64,000 bases of DNA from Pseudomonas palleroniana (GTDB taxonomy: Bacteria > Pseudomonadota > Gammaproteobacteria > Pseudomonadales > Pseudomonadaceae). Location of the stretch: NCBI RefSeq assembly GCF_003031675.1, contig NZ_PYWX01000006.1:1-64000 (forward strand), in the 5' to 3' direction. This document shows, in pieces, positions 15,344-24,496 of the stretch (the stretch's first letter is position 1; each line of letters begins with the position of its first letter). The notes beneath the pieces were generated by a model that was not told where the DNA came from, did not search any database, and saw only the letters and a list, made by a program, of their open reading frames with translations. A program made the position numbers and the translations under genes.

Positions 15344-17698
15344 ATGAAGTGGCGTCACACTTTTCAGACCCGCATTGCCGGGGTGTTGGCGCTGTTGCTA
15401 CTGGTGGTCGTTGCGGCCACTTACTTTGCCGTACAGGCCGCCACCACTCGCGCCGTGGAGAACCAGGCCGAGGTGCAGTTGGAAACCGGCCGCCAAGTGT
15501 TCGAGCGCCTGCTGGACCTGCGCGGGCGTCGGTTGCAATCCGGGCTGGACTGGCTCACCGCCGATGGCCCGTTCATGCAAGCCGTGGCCGCCGGCCGCAG
15601 TGAACCTATCCTGGCCGAGTTGCGTCGGCATGGCGGCGGTATCAGCTCCAGCGAGGTGTTCGTGCTGGACCTGGAGGGGCAGGTCATGGTCAGTACCTTG
15701 CCGATACTCACCCGCGGTCAGCCGTTTCCCTATGACCATGCCTTGCGGCAGGCGCGACGTAGCGGGCTGCAGATGCTGATCGTGGCGATGGACGGGCAGC
15801 CTTACTTGCTGGTGCAGGATGTGGTCCTCGACCCGCAGCCCATCGCCCGGGTGGTCATGGGTTTTCCCATGGACACGCTGTTCGCCAATGAGCTGCGCTC
15901 CATGAGCAACCTGGAGGTGTCCTTCCTCAGCGTGCAGGACGGCCAGGTCGGCCGCCTGTTCACCACCCAACCCTACGAGTACCAGGCCAGCATCATCGAG
16001 CGGCTGCGTGACGTGCACTTGAACCCCGAAGCGCAGGTCGGCGTGTTTCATGGCAAGCGTGTACTCAGCCAGGTTCTGCCGCTGGCCAATACCGGTGATG
16101 GCGACGAGGTGCGCGTCTTGCTGCAAAGCCCGCTGGACCACGCCCTGGAGTCCTTTGCGCCGCTGGACCGGCAATTTCTCGGGATTGCCCTGGCCGTGCT
16201 GCTGGTAGCACTGGCGGCCGCGCTGTTCCTGGCGCGCCGCGTATCGCGGCCACTCGACGCCTTGGTGGCGGCGGCCGGGCGGATTGGGGCCGGTGACTAT
16301 CGCACCGCCGTGCGGGTACGCAGCCACGACGAATTCGGCTTGCTGGCCCGGGCCTTCAATGCGATGCAAAGCGGTATCGCCGTGCGTGAGCGGCAGTTGG
16401 CCCACAATGCCCTGCACGACCCGCTCACCGGTCTGCCCAATCGCGCCCTGGCCATGGAGCGCCTGGGCAGTGCGATCAGCGCCCGACGCCCGGTGGTGTT
16501 GTTATATATCGGCATTGAAAACTACCGGGTGATCAACGAAGGCTTTGGCCCTGAAGGTGTCGAGGACATGCTGCGCGAAGCCAGCCGCTGCTTGTCCATG
16601 AGCCTGCTGGCCAGCGACACGGCCGCGCGCATTGCCGGCAGCGAGTTTCTGCTGCTGTTGGAAAACACCGAGATCGACCGCGCCGTGGCCCGTGCCGACC
16701 ACCTGTATGGGCTGCTCACCGAGCCCCAGCGCATCGGCCATGACGAAGTGCGCCATGAGGTCAGTATCGGCATCGCCGCGTACCCCGCCGACGGCCAGCA
16801 GGTGGACGAGTTGATCAGCCGCGCCGCCATCGCCCGGCATGACGCGGCGGCCTCGCCGGGCTACTTGCAGATCTACCAGCAGGACCGCGACTTGGCCCAC
16901 CAGCGCCAGATCACCCTGATCCGCGATCTGCGCCGTGCGGTGATCGAGGGCGAATTGTTCCTGTGCTACCAGCCCAAGCTCGACCTCAACCAGGGCCACG
17001 TGCGCCAGGCGGAAGCGCTGTTACGCTGGCAGCATCCGACTCTGGGCCTGGTGTCGCCCAGCGAGTTCATCCCCTTGGCCGAGCGCACCGGCAGCATGGG
17101 CGCCCTGACCCTGTGGGTGATCGAAGAGGCGGTTCGGCAAATCGCCGAGTGGGGGCAACGGGGCTTGCCTATGCAGGTGTCGGTGAATATTTCCGTGGAT
17201 GATCTGGCCGATGATGACCTGGCCATTCGCGTCACCGCCTTGCTGATGCAATACGAGGTGGCGGCCGAGCGGCTGATCTTTGAAATCACCGAAAGCGCGA
17301 TCATGCATAACCCGCAGCAGGCGCTCAGCGTGCTGGAACAGCTGCGTGGTTGCGGCATCAGCTTGTCGGTGGATGATTTCGGCACGGGTTATTCGTCGCT
17401 GGCGCAATTGCAGCGCCTGCCGGTGCAGGAATTGAAGATCGACCAATCGTTTGTGCGCAACCTCGACAGCACCACCGGTGACGGTGTGATCGTGCGCTCG
17501 ACCATCGAGATGAGCCACAACCTTGGGCTCAAGGTGGTCGCCGAGGGCGTGGAATTCGAGCCCAGCCTGAAATTGCTCAAGCAGTGGAAGTGCGACACCG
17601 CTCAAGGCTACCTGATCGGCCGGCCGTTGAATGCCATGGCGTTCGAGATGTGGATGCGGCGTTGCGGCCCGATGTGGGAGGGGGCTTGCTCCCGATAG
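15344..17698 (+). CDS. Membrane c-di-GMP phosphodiesterase (HAMP, degenerate GGDEF, EAL)
   Basis: This 784-residue inner-membrane protein has a TM helix (about 10-31), a periplasmic Cache-like domain (about 35-270), a second TM (about 278-297), HAMP (about 298-350), GGDEF (about 355-505) and EAL (about 520-775). The GGDEF signature is AGSEF (431-435), so diguanylate cyclase activity is unlikely. EAL is intact: EALLRW (557-562), DDFGTGYSSL, KIDQSF and VAEGVE. It should hydrolyse c-di-GMP in response to a periplasmic signal. The ATG at 15344 was chosen because the TM starts right after it; upstream in-frame codons (from 15245) cross the terminator hairpin. The last residues and the stop codon TAG (17696-17698) come from a REP element. 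Confidence 0.85.
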   Translation: MKWRHTFQTRIAGVLALLLLVVVAATYFAVQAATTRAVENQAEVQLETGRQVFERLLDLRGRRLQSGLDWLTADGPFMQAVAAGRSEPILAELRRHGGGISSSEVFVLDLEGQVMVSTLPILTRGQPFPYDHALRQARRSGLQMLIVAMDGQPYLLVQDVVLDPQPIARVVMGFPMDTLFANELRSMSNLEVSFLSVQDGQVGRLFTTQPYEYQASIIERLRDVHLNPEAQVGVFHGKRVLSQVLPLANTGDGDEVRVLLQSPLDHALESFAPLDRQFLGIALAVLLVALAAALFLARRVSRPLDALVAAAGRIGAGDYRTAVRVRSHDEFGLLARAFNAMQSGIAVRERQLAHNALHDPLTGLPNRALAMERLGSAISARRPVVLLYIGIENYRVINEGFGPEGVEDMLREASRCLSMSLLASDTAARIAGSEFLLLLENTEIDRAVARADHLYGLLTEPQRIGHDEVRHEVSIGIAAYPADGQQVDELISRAAIARHDAAASPGYLQIYQQDRDLAHQRQITLIRDLRRAVIEGELFLCYQPKLDLNQGHVRQAEALLRWQHPTLGLVSPSEFIPLAERTGSMGALTLWVIEEAVRQIAEWGQRGLPMQVSVNISVDDLADDDLAIRVTALLMQYEVAAERLIFEITESAIMHNPQQALSVLEQLRGCGISLSVDDFGTGYSSLAQLQRLPVQELKIDQSFVRNLDSTTGDGVIVRSTIEMSHNLGLKVVAEGVEFEPSLKLLKQWKCDTAQGYLIGRPLNAMAFEMWMRRCGPMWEGACSR

Positions 17699-17763
17699 CG
17701 ATGCGCCAGCCAAAAAAGATTCAGCTGAAAGACCGCCATCGGGAGCAAGCCCCCTCTCACAGG
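17673..17763. repeat. REPIN (two inverted REP units)
   Basis: TGTGGGAGGGGGCTTGCTCC runs from 17673 and is mirrored at 17736-17763 (CATCGGGAGCAAGCCCCCTC then TCACAG), with a 37-base spacer. The left unit overlaps the 3' end of the EAL gene and supplies its stop codon; the right unit ends 13 bases before the gcd stop. Such elements are spread by RAYT transposases, none of which is encoded here. Confidence 0.9.
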
Positions 17764-17776
17764 CTACCGGGATTGC

Positions 17777-20194
17777 TTAGTCCGGCAGTTTGAACGCCAT
17801 CACATAGTCACCCTGCTTGGTGCCCAGGGAGCCGTGACCACCAGCCATGACCAGCACGTATTGCTTGCCGTCCTTGCCGGTGTAGGTCATCGGTGTGGTT
17901 TGCGCGCCTGCAGGCAGGCGGCCTTCCCACAGTTGCTTGCCGTTTTTCACGTCATAGGCACGCAGGTACTGGTCCAGGGTGCCGCTGAGGAACGCTACGC
18001 CACCGGCGGTAGTGAACGTACCACCCAGGCTTGGCACGCCCATGGTCAGTGGGACCGGAACCGGCGAGCTGTCACGCACGGTGCCGTTTTTATGCATCCA
18101 GATGGTTTGGTGGGTGGTCAGGTCGACCGCTGCCACGTAACCCCAGGCCGGAGCCTGGCACGGCAGGCCCATCGGCGACAGCAGCGCTTCGAGGATCACG
18201 CCATACGGCGCGCCTTTGTTCGGCTGCACGCCTTCGGTTTCGCTGACGCGTGGGCCTTGCTTGGCGATGTCCGCAGCCGGGATCAGTTTCGATTTGAACG
18301 CCATGTAGCTCGGGTTCACGAATGCGATCTGGCGGACCGGGTCGACGGAGATACCACCCCAGTCGAACACACCGAAGTTACCGGGGTACACGATCGAGCC
18401 TTGCAGCGATGGCGGTGTGAATGGGCCGTCGTAGCGCATCGACTTGAAATCGATCCGGCAGATCAGTTGGTCAAACGGCGTCACACCCCACATGTCGCGC
18501 TCTTTGAGCGGCGGTGGCATGAAGTTCAGGTCGGACTTCGGTTGAGTCGGGGAGGTGTGATCGCCGGCCACTGCGCCTTGTGGTACAGGGATTTCGTTGA
18601 TCGGTACTATCGGTTCGCCGTTGTTACGGTTCAGCACGTAGATGCTGCCTTGCTTGGTCGATGCCATTACCGCTTGCTTGACGCCGTCGGCGGTCTTGAT
18701 GTCGATCAGGCTTGGCTGGCCGCCCACGTCCATGTCCCACAGGTCATGGTGAGTGAACTGGAAAGTCCACTTCACGTGGCCGGTGTCGATATCCAGTGCG
18801 GTCAGGCCGGCGCTGTATTTCTCAGAGGCCGGTGTGCGGTCGCCACCATACTGGTCGGGCATCTGGTTGCCCATCGGCAGGTACAACATGCCGAGCTTTT
18901 CATCGACGCTGAACATGGACCACATGTTCGGCGAGTTGCGGGTGTAGGTTTTGCCTTCGGCCAACGGGGTGGTGTCGTCCGGGTTGCCGCTGTCCCAGTT
19001 CCACACCAGCTTGCCGGTGTGTACGTCGAACGCGCGGATCACACCGCTTGGCTCGTCGGTGGAGACGTTGTCGGTCACGTGACCGCCGATCACGACCAGG
19101 TTCTTGGTCACGGCCGGAGGCGAAGTGGAGTAGTAACCGCCTGGAGCGAAGCTGCCGATGTTGGCACGCAGGTCGACCTGGCCTTTGTCACCGAAGTCTT
19201 CGCACATCTTGCCGGTGTCGGCGTTCAGGGCGATCAGGCGGGTGTCGGCAGTCGGCACGAAAATGCGTTTCGGGCATACGGCGCTGACCGGCGCTGGGCT
19301 CGCGCTGCCGGTAGGGCTCTGCTCGGAAGCGTACACGGCGTCATCGTGATACGACACGCCACGGCAGGTCATGTGCGCCCAACCCTTGAAGTTTGCCGCA
19401 CCTTCGGTGCTCAGCTTCGGGTCGAAACGCCAGATTTCCTTGCCGGTGTCCGGGTCCAGGGCAATCACCTGGCTGTGCGGCGTGCATACATAGAGCATGC
19501 CGTTGACTTTCAGCGGGGTGTTTTCCGCGGTGGTTTCACCGGGGTCGCCAGGGCCGGGGATGTCACCGGTACGGTAGGTCCAGGCCGGCACCAGCTTGTG
19601 CGCGTTTTCCGGGGTGATCTGGGCCAGTGGCGAGTAACGATCACCGAAGGCCGAACGGCCATAGGAGTTCCATTCACCGTCGGCCTGGCTCGGCGCTGCG
19701 CTGGCCATGCCAGGTACGGCGTCACGGTCCAGTTGGCCGGTCTTGACCATTTCACCCGGGTTGGTGAATTGGCTGGCCAGCGCCGTTGCACCGGCCAATA
19801 CCACGGCCACGCTCAGTGCCCCAGTGCCCAGCGGCGCCGCTTGGCCGCGCAGCAGCGGGCGGCGGAACCATGGGAGCAACATGACGATGCCCAAGGCGAA
19901 CAACAGCGCCAGGCGCGGCACCAATTGCCACCAGTCCAGGCCGACTTCCCAGAGCGCCCACACGGTGCTGGCGAACAGCACCAGTGCGTACAGGCCCAGC
20001 GCAGCACGGCGAGTAGCCAGCAGCAACACGCCGGTCAGGGCGATGCCGATACCGGCCAGCAGGTAGTACAGCGACCCGCCGAGCATGCTCAGCTTGACGC
20101 CACCGGCCAGCAAGGCCAGGCCCATGATCAGCAGCAAGACGCCTAGCAGCCTGGGCAGCAGGCGGCTTGGGCTTGAGGCACCATCAGTGCTCAT
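17777..20194 (-). CDS. gcd: Membrane-bound PQQ-dependent glucose dehydrogenase
   Basis: This 805-residue inner-membrane quinoprotein oxidises glucose to gluconolactone in the periplasm and feeds electrons to ubiquinone. Five hydrophobic helices lie in residues 1-145, followed by an eight-bladed quinoprotein propeller (WNSYGRSAFGDRYSPL opening; repeated W-docking motifs such as ALDPDTGKEIWRFDP, ALDIDTGHVKWTFQ and YDVKNGKQLWEGRLP). The length is typical for Gcd (about 800). The ATG follows GGAGA eight bases upstream. No PQQ synthesis gene is nearby. In Pseudomonas the enzyme starts the peripheral gluconate/2-ketogluconate route and drives phosphate solubilisation. Confidence 0.95.
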   Translation of the reverse strand: MSTDGASSPSRLLPRLLGVLLLIMGLALLAGGVKLSMLGGSLYYLLAGIGIALTGVLLLATRRAALGLYALVLFASTVWALWEVGLDWWQLVPRLALLFALGIVMLLPWFRRPLLRGQAAPLGTGALSVAVVLAGATALASQFTNPGEMVKTGQLDRDAVPGMASAAPSQADGEWNSYGRSAFGDRYSPLAQITPENAHKLVPAWTYRTGDIPGPGDPGETTAENTPLKVNGMLYVCTPHSQVIALDPDTGKEIWRFDPKLSTEGAANFKGWAHMTCRGVSYHDDAVYASEQSPTGSASPAPVSAVCPKRIFVPTADTRLIALNADTGKMCEDFGDKGQVDLRANIGSFAPGGYYSTSPPAVTKNLVVIGGHVTDNVSTDEPSGVIRAFDVHTGKLVWNWDSGNPDDTTPLAEGKTYTRNSPNMWSMFSVDEKLGMLYLPMGNQMPDQYGGDRTPASEKYSAGLTALDIDTGHVKWTFQFTHHDLWDMDVGGQPSLIDIKTADGVKQAVMASTKQGSIYVLNRNNGEPIVPINEIPVPQGAVAGDHTSPTQPKSDLNFMPPPLKERDMWGVTPFDQLICRIDFKSMRYDGPFTPPSLQGSIVYPGNFGVFDWGGISVDPVRQIAFVNPSYMAFKSKLIPAADIAKQGPRVSETEGVQPNKGAPYGVILEALLSPMGLPCQAPAWGYVAAVDLTTHQTIWMHKNGTVRDSSPVPVPLTMGVPSLGGTFTTAGGVAFLSGTLDQYLRAYDVKNGKQLWEGRLPAGAQTTPMTYTGKDGKQYVLVMAGGHGSLGTKQGDYVMAFKLPD

Positions 20195-20407
20195 AGTGTG
20201 TTTCTCCGTTACGTTGGAATTATGTAACCCCGTGCTTCACTGTAGATGACGATTCAGCGCGGGCTTGGTTCATCGTTGTTTTTGGTTTTTCTGGGGTGCA
20301 GCGGGGTTATCCACAGGCGGGTGATTTATTCCCAGGCGCAGGTCGGGGTAAGACAGCGCTGTCTTTAAAAAGGAAAAAATTCGGCAAGATGGGGTCGACC
20401 GCAGGCG

Positions 20408-20419
20408 TGAAACGTTTCA
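20408..20419. promoter_or_regulatory. Candidate LacI-family operator upstream of gcd
   Basis: TGAAACGTTTCA is a perfect palindrome with the central CG typical of LacI-family sites and differs by two inserted bases from the PtxS operator TGAAACCGGTTTCA of P. putida. PtxS controls 2-ketogluconate genes, metabolically downstream of Gcd. It lies 214 bases upstream of the gcd start, further than usual. Confidence 0.35.
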
Positions 20420-20591
20420 GTTTATTGCGGGCAAGGATAATGCGGCGGCGAAACAAGAGAAAGCACGAATCGCAAGATGCATCGTTTCAGTTTTGGTAAC
20501 AGTGACTAAATGTCGCTGCAAAAACAGGATGAAAAAAGGGGGCTGCTGATGGCGGTGGTTCAGTCATTGGCTACAGCGACTGGAACTGCGT

Positions 20592-20616
20592 CATCGGGAG
20601 CAAGCCCCCTCCCACA
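20592..20616. repeat. Single REP unit
   Basis: CATCGGGAGCAAGCCCCCTC followed by CCACA matches the REPs at 47-73 and 17736-17763. No inverted partner is found nearby. It sits 17 bases beyond the stop of the TonB receptor gene. Confidence 0.85.
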
Positions 20617-20632
20617 GGGTTTGGCTGTGGTT

Positions 20633-22651
20633 TTAGAAGGTGGTGCGGATGCCCAATTGCACACTGCGCCCTGGAGCCGGTGCGATATCACGCAGAATCG
20701 AGCTGGCGTAGCGAACGGTCTGGTTGGTCAGGTTTTCGCCATTCACAAACGCCAGCCACTCGCTGCCGCCCACATTGAAGCGGTAACCCGCGCTGGCGCC
20801 CAAGGTGGTGTAGCCGTCGGTGCCGCTTTCGTTAGCCGGCACACGGCCTTGACCCGCTGCATGTTCCACATCGATGCGTGCCTGCCAGCGGTCCAGTTCC
20901 CACAGCAAACCGCTGTTCAAACGCAGCGGCGCGATGCGTGGCAAGGCTTCGCCGGTGTCCAGGTTGGTGGCGCGGGTGTAATCGCCCGATAGTTCCAGCG
21001 CGAATTTGCCGTAGGCACCTTCGCCCAACTTCCAGTGATCCTGGGCTTCGAAGCCGGCGAAACGTGCGCGTACGCCGGAGTATTTGTACTCAGGGATCCC
21101 GCCGGCGTCTTCTTCACCTTCATCGTTCAGCGTGCGACCGCTGCCCAGCAAACCGATGTAGTTGGAGAAGCGGCTGTAGAACACGCCAAAGCTGCCCTTG
21201 TGGGTACCGTTGTCAAAACGCAGGGCCAGGTCACTGGACACGGCTTTTTCTTTCGACAGGTTGGCATCGCCCACTTCGTAAGTGCCGGTGGCGACATGGG
21301 CGCCGTTGGCGTACAGCTCGTAGAATGTCGGGGCGCGCTCGGTGTAGCCCAGGGTGGCAGCCAGGGACCACACCGGCGTGAGGCTATACACCGCGCCTGA
21401 TGACAGGCTGCCCGCGTTGAAGTCATTGGAGTGGTCGGCATTGGCGAAACGCGCGTTGCCTTTGGCATCCGGGTCGATGTGGGTGTGTTCCAGGCGCCCG
21501 CCAAGGCTGAGTTTCAGGCGCTCGGTGGCTTGCATTTCTTCGAGGATGAACAGCGCGCCGGCGTTGGTATCGGTCTGTGGCACGAAGGCTTCTTCGCCGA
21601 GGGCCGAGAACTCGTTGCGACTCACCTGGGCACCGACCACACCCTCGAACGGACCGATAGGCAGGTGACGGCCCTCGACCCGCGCTTCATAGCCCTTGTT
21701 CTTGAAGGTGGTGCCGGTTTCGCCGCCTTCGATCTCCCGGTGCTGGTAGTCGGTATACCCCGCGTCGACCTTCACCGAACTGAACGGGCCTTGCAGGTTG
21801 CGCAACTCGGAGGCAAAGGCGTAATGATCCTGCTTCATGCGGATACGCACGTCCTGCTCGGCGGGTGAGCCATAGTTGCTGTCGTAGTTGCTGTAGGACA
21901 GGCCGGCATAACCGTCGTCCCAAGTGTAGGACCCCCCCAGCGCACCGCCGTCCTGGCGCCCGCTGCTGTTGCCCAAACGGCCATCTTTGCCAGGGCCGTC
22001 TTCACTTTCAGGGGCGTGACGGCTGCGTGCATAACCCGGGATTTTCAGGTCGTTGAATTCCCGCGCATTGGCATCCAGATGCAAGGCGAAGGTGCCATTC
22101 CCAGCCTCCAGTTTGCCCGCGCTGCTGCGGGTGGTGTCGGCGCCGCCGTAGCGCAATTCACCGGCACCGTGGATGCCTTCGATGGCCTCGGTGGGGATGC
22201 GGTTGTCGAACGTGTTGACCACGCCCCCGATGGCACTGCCGCCGTACAGCAGCGCCGCCGGGCCGCGCACGATCTCGATGCGATCAACGTTGATCGGGTC
22301 CAGCGGCACGGCGTGGTCATAGGACAGGGACGAGGCATCCAGCGCGCCCACGCCATTGCGCAGGATGCGAATGCGGTCGCCATCCTGGCCACGAATGATC
22401 GGTCGGCTGGCGCCGGGGCCAAAGTACGAAGACGACACACCGGGTTGCTTGTTGAGGGTTTCGCCCAGGCTGCCTTTTTGTTGCAGGGTCAGGTCGTCGC
22501 CTGCGAGCACGGTGGTGGGCGAAGCGAGTTGCTCGCTGCCCAGCGGGTTGGCGGTGATGACTTGAGGTTGCAGCTCCAGGGCGTGGGTTTCGGAGCAGAT
22601 CAACAAGGCGGCGGCGAGCGGGGTCAAGCGCCAGAGAGGGAAGAGGGACAT
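20633..22651 (-). CDS. TonB-dependent outer-membrane receptor, ZnuD-like
   Basis: This 672-residue receptor has a signal peptide (about 1-24, ending ETHA), plug domain (about 35-150 with RPIIRGQDGDRIRILRNGV and RIEIVRGPAALLYGGSAIGGVVN) and a 22-strand barrel ending in GIRTTF with the terminal Phe. The charged loop near 205-230 (RSRHAPESEDGPGKDGR) and the plug resemble the ZnuD group, which imports zinc across the outer membrane. A near-perfect Zur box lies 75 bases upstream, strongly supporting regulation by zinc. In P. aeruginosa a similar receptor (PA0781) lies close to asrA, as here. The exact substrate (free Zn or heme-Zn) is not decided by sequence. Confidence 0.88.
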   Translation of the reverse strand: MSLFPLWRLTPLAAALLICSETHALELQPQVITANPLGSEQLASPTTVLAGDDLTLQQKGSLGETLNKQPGVSSSYFGPGASRPIIRGQDGDRIRILRNGVGALDASSLSYDHAVPLDPINVDRIEIVRGPAALLYGGSAIGGVVNTFDNRIPTEAIEGIHGAGELRYGGADTTRSSAGKLEAGNGTFALHLDANAREFNDLKIPGYARSRHAPESEDGPGKDGRLGNSSGRQDGGALGGSYTWDDGYAGLSYSNYDSNYGSPAEQDVRIRMKQDHYAFASELRNLQGPFSSVKVDAGYTDYQHREIEGGETGTTFKNKGYEARVEGRHLPIGPFEGVVGAQVSRNEFSALGEEAFVPQTDTNAGALFILEEMQATERLKLSLGGRLEHTHIDPDAKGNARFANADHSNDFNAGSLSSGAVYSLTPVWSLAATLGYTERAPTFYELYANGAHVATGTYEVGDANLSKEKAVSSDLALRFDNGTHKGSFGVFYSRFSNYIGLLGSGRTLNDEGEEDAGGIPEYKYSGVRARFAGFEAQDHWKLGEGAYGKFALELSGDYTRATNLDTGEALPRIAPLRLNSGLLWELDRWQARIDVEHAAGQGRVPANESGTDGYTTLGASAGYRFNVGGSEWLAFVNGENLTNQTVRYASSILRDIAPAPGRSVQLGIRTTF

Positions 22652-22726
22652 CGGACATTCCTTGGCAAAACAGCGAAAAAGAGCAGGTTCAAGACGGTAT
22701 CGAGATCATTGCATTTGATACTTGTA

Positions 22727-22739
22727 GTTACAATATAAC
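22727..22739. promoter_or_regulatory. Zur box upstream of the ZnuD-like receptor
   Basis: On the - strand the sequence is GTTATATTGTAAC, one mismatch from the palindromic Zur consensus GTTATA-N-TATAAC. It ends 75 bases before the receptor start and lies where a repressor would cover the promoter. The divergent VF530 gene starts 127 bases away on the other side and could share control. Confidence 0.7.
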
Positions 22740-22865
22740 ATCTCTTTTTCAGCTGAATAGCGGGAACTTTTCTCCGGGGGCTATATTCAATGCAGTGCTT
22801 CCACCTGTACGCCTCGTCGGCTAAGGTGCGCGGCTGTGTTTTCTCTATTTGCAAAAAGGCCTGGC

Positions 22866-23099
22866 ATGACCGCGACAAGCAACGACCCGCTCCACGGTGT
22901 GACTCTGCAACATATCCTCACCACCCTGGTGGCACATTACGATTGGGCAGGCCTGGCCGAACGCATCGATATCCGCTGCTTCAAGAGCGATCCGAGTATC
23001 AAGTCGAGCCTGACGTTCCTGCGCAAAACCCCATGGGCGCGGGAGAAAGTCGAAGGGTTGTACGTGAAGCTGATGCGCACCAAACGCCCGCTGGATTGA
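22866..23099 (+). CDS. VF530-family (DUF2132) small DNA-binding-like protein
   Basis: This 77-residue protein has the conserved body of the VF530 family: [33 protein letters not shown], then [22 protein letters not shown] structure from Vibrio fischeri showed a compact double-stranded-DNA-binding-like fold, but the cellular role is unknown. The ATG at 22866 was chosen because the family begins right after it; an upstream extension (from 22836) adds nothing conserved. It ends four bases before the next gene, suggesting a two-gene operon. Confidence 0.85.
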   Translation: MTATSNDPLHGVTLQHILTTLVAHYDWAGLAERIDIRCFKSDPSIKSSLTFLRKTPWAREKVEGLYVKLMRTKRPLD

Positions 23100-23103
23100 T
23101 CCC

Positions 23104-23727
23104 ATGAAGCGCTTTGTGGCCACGGCGGCACTGGCCGGTTGGGTCGGGTTGGCGATTCAGCAGTACCTGATTTTCTATTCGCGCTGGCTCACCGATGCCA
23201 GCCTGTTGGGCGGGTTGATCAACTTTTTCAGTTTCTTCACGGTACTGACCAATACCCTGGTGGTCGTGGTGCTGAGCTATGCGCTGGTCAACCGGGATTC
23301 AGCGGCCAGGCGGTTTTTCCTGGCGCCTACGGTCAGCAGTGGGATCGCTGTGAGCATCATCGTGGTCAGCCTGGCCTACAACCTGTTGCTGCGGCATTTG
23401 TGGAGCCCTGCAGGCTTTCAATTCATCGCCGATGAACTGCTGCATGACGTGATGCCCGTGCTGTTTTTGATCTATTGGTGGCGGTGCGTGCCCAAGGGCC
23501 ATTTGCGCCTCGGGCATATCGGCGCCTGGGTGATCTACCCACTGGTGTACTTCGGCTATGTGCTGCTGCGGGGCGATTTGCTCGGGCAGTATCAGTACCC
23601 GTTCATCGATGTCGGCACCCTAGGTTATCCACAAGTGTTTGTGAATGCCGGGGGGATTCTGGCGGGGTTTGTCGTAATCGCGCTGGCGGTGGTGGGGCTG
23701 GACAGACTCATCAAGCCCCACGCCTGA
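23104..23727 (+). CDS. Pr6Pr-family integral membrane protein
   Basis: This 207-residue protein has six predicted TM helices (about 5-25, 38-62, 75-96, 112-127, 140-157, 182-203), with FFSFFTVLTNTLV near 39, HDVMPVLFLIYWW near 119 and the FGYVLLRG segment near 152. These are hallmarks of the Pr6Pr family, inner-membrane proteins of unknown activity. It follows the VF530 gene by four bases. It ends one base before the stop codon of the convergent reductase gene. Confidence 0.82.
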   Translation: MKRFVATAALAGWVGLAIQQYLIFYSRWLTDASLLGGLINFFSFFTVLTNTLVVVVLSYALVNRDSAARRFFLAPTVSSGIAVSIIVVSLAYNLLLRHLWSPAGFQFIADELLHDVMPVLFLIYWWRCVPKGHLRLGHIGAWVIYPLVYFGYVLLRGDLLGQYQYPFIDVGTLGYPQVFVNAGGILAGFVVIALAVVGLDRLIKPHA

Positions 23728-23728
23728 T

Positions 23729-24496
23729 TCACTCCTCGTCGCTACCGTCGGCACGCCAGTAGCCTACGGCCTTGAGGAATTCTTCATTGACCTGGTGCGT
23801 GTCCAGCAATACACGACGCACCTGGCGCGACAGTTTGCTTTCGGTCGCCACGAAGCTGTACAGCGAACCACTCGGCAGCGTCAGCGTGCGTACGGTTTCC
23901 AGCAGGTCATCCTGGCCACGGATCACCCAGATCACTTTTACGTCGGCAGCACTCTCGAGGGGTTGCCGTTCCGCCGCGTTGGCGATCTCGATCACCGCCA
24001 ATACCTGGCGCCCGGCCGGCAGTTCTTCCAGGCGGCGGGCGATGGCGGGCAGGGCGGTTTCATCGCCGATCAACAGGTAGCTGTCGAACATATCCGGCAC
24101 GATCATCGAGCCCCGAGGCCCACCGATATAGAGGTGCTGGCCGACCTGCGCCTGCTCTGCCCACGTCGAGGCAGGGCCGTCACCGTGCAGGACAAAGTCG
24201 ATGTCCAGCTCGCCGATGCTCAGATCGAAGCGCCGTGGCGTGTAGTCGCGCATGGCGGGCTGCGGGCCGTCGCCCTTGATCGTGAAGGTCGGGCTCTCCA
24301 GTGCTGCCTGTTCGGCGGCGTTCTGTGGGAACAGCAGCTTGATGTGATCGTCACTGCCCAGGCTGACAAAACCCGCAAGCTCAGGGCCGCCCAAGGTGAT
24401 GCGGCGCATGCGCGGGGTGATATCCACCACCCTCAATACTTGCAGGCGGCGACGTTTGATTTCATGGGTAACGCGATGGATGGCTTGAGTATTCAT
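23729..24496 (-). CDS. Siderophore-interacting ferric reductase (YqjH-like)
   Basis: This 255-residue FAD/NADPH flavoprotein of the SIP family reduces ferric siderophores in the cytoplasm. It has the FAD-binding RDYTPRRFD motif, IDFVLHGDGPASTWA for FAD/NAD contacts and the GDETALPAIARRLEELP motif, with the C-terminal YWRADGSDEE. ATG at 24496 overlaps the PadR stop (ATGA), so the pair is translationally coupled; a longer frame to 24892 runs through the PadR gene. The order PadR then SIP copies E. coli yqjI-yqjH, where the regulator represses the reductase and responds to iron and nickel. Confidence 0.9.
   Translation of the reverse strand: MNTQAIHRVTHEIKRRRLQVLRVVDITPRMRRITLGGPELAGFVSLGSDDHIKLLFPQNAAEQAALESPTFTIKGDGPQPAMRDYTPRRFDLSIGELDIDFVLHGDGPASTWAEQAQVGQHLYIGGPRGSMIVPDMFDSYLLIGDETALPAIARRLEELPAGRQVLAVIEIANAAERQPLESAADVKVIWVIRGQDDLLETVRTLTLPSGSLYSFVATESKLSRQVRRVLLDTHQVNEEFLKAVGYWRADGSDEE

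Larger units (their letters stand above)
20195..20632. other. Intergenic region between gcd and the TonB receptor
   Basis: This 438-base gap holds the gcd promoter region, a 14-base palindrome AGACAGCGCTGTCT (20351-20364), a LacI-type palindrome (20408-20419) and a single REP (20592-20616). Short open frames on the + strand in it have no ribosome site and look non-coding. Confidence 0.6.

Noticed and set aside
17834..20146. A 770-codon frame opposite gcd
   Set aside because: gcd has complete quinoprotein motifs; the reverse frame shows no domain and no start signal.
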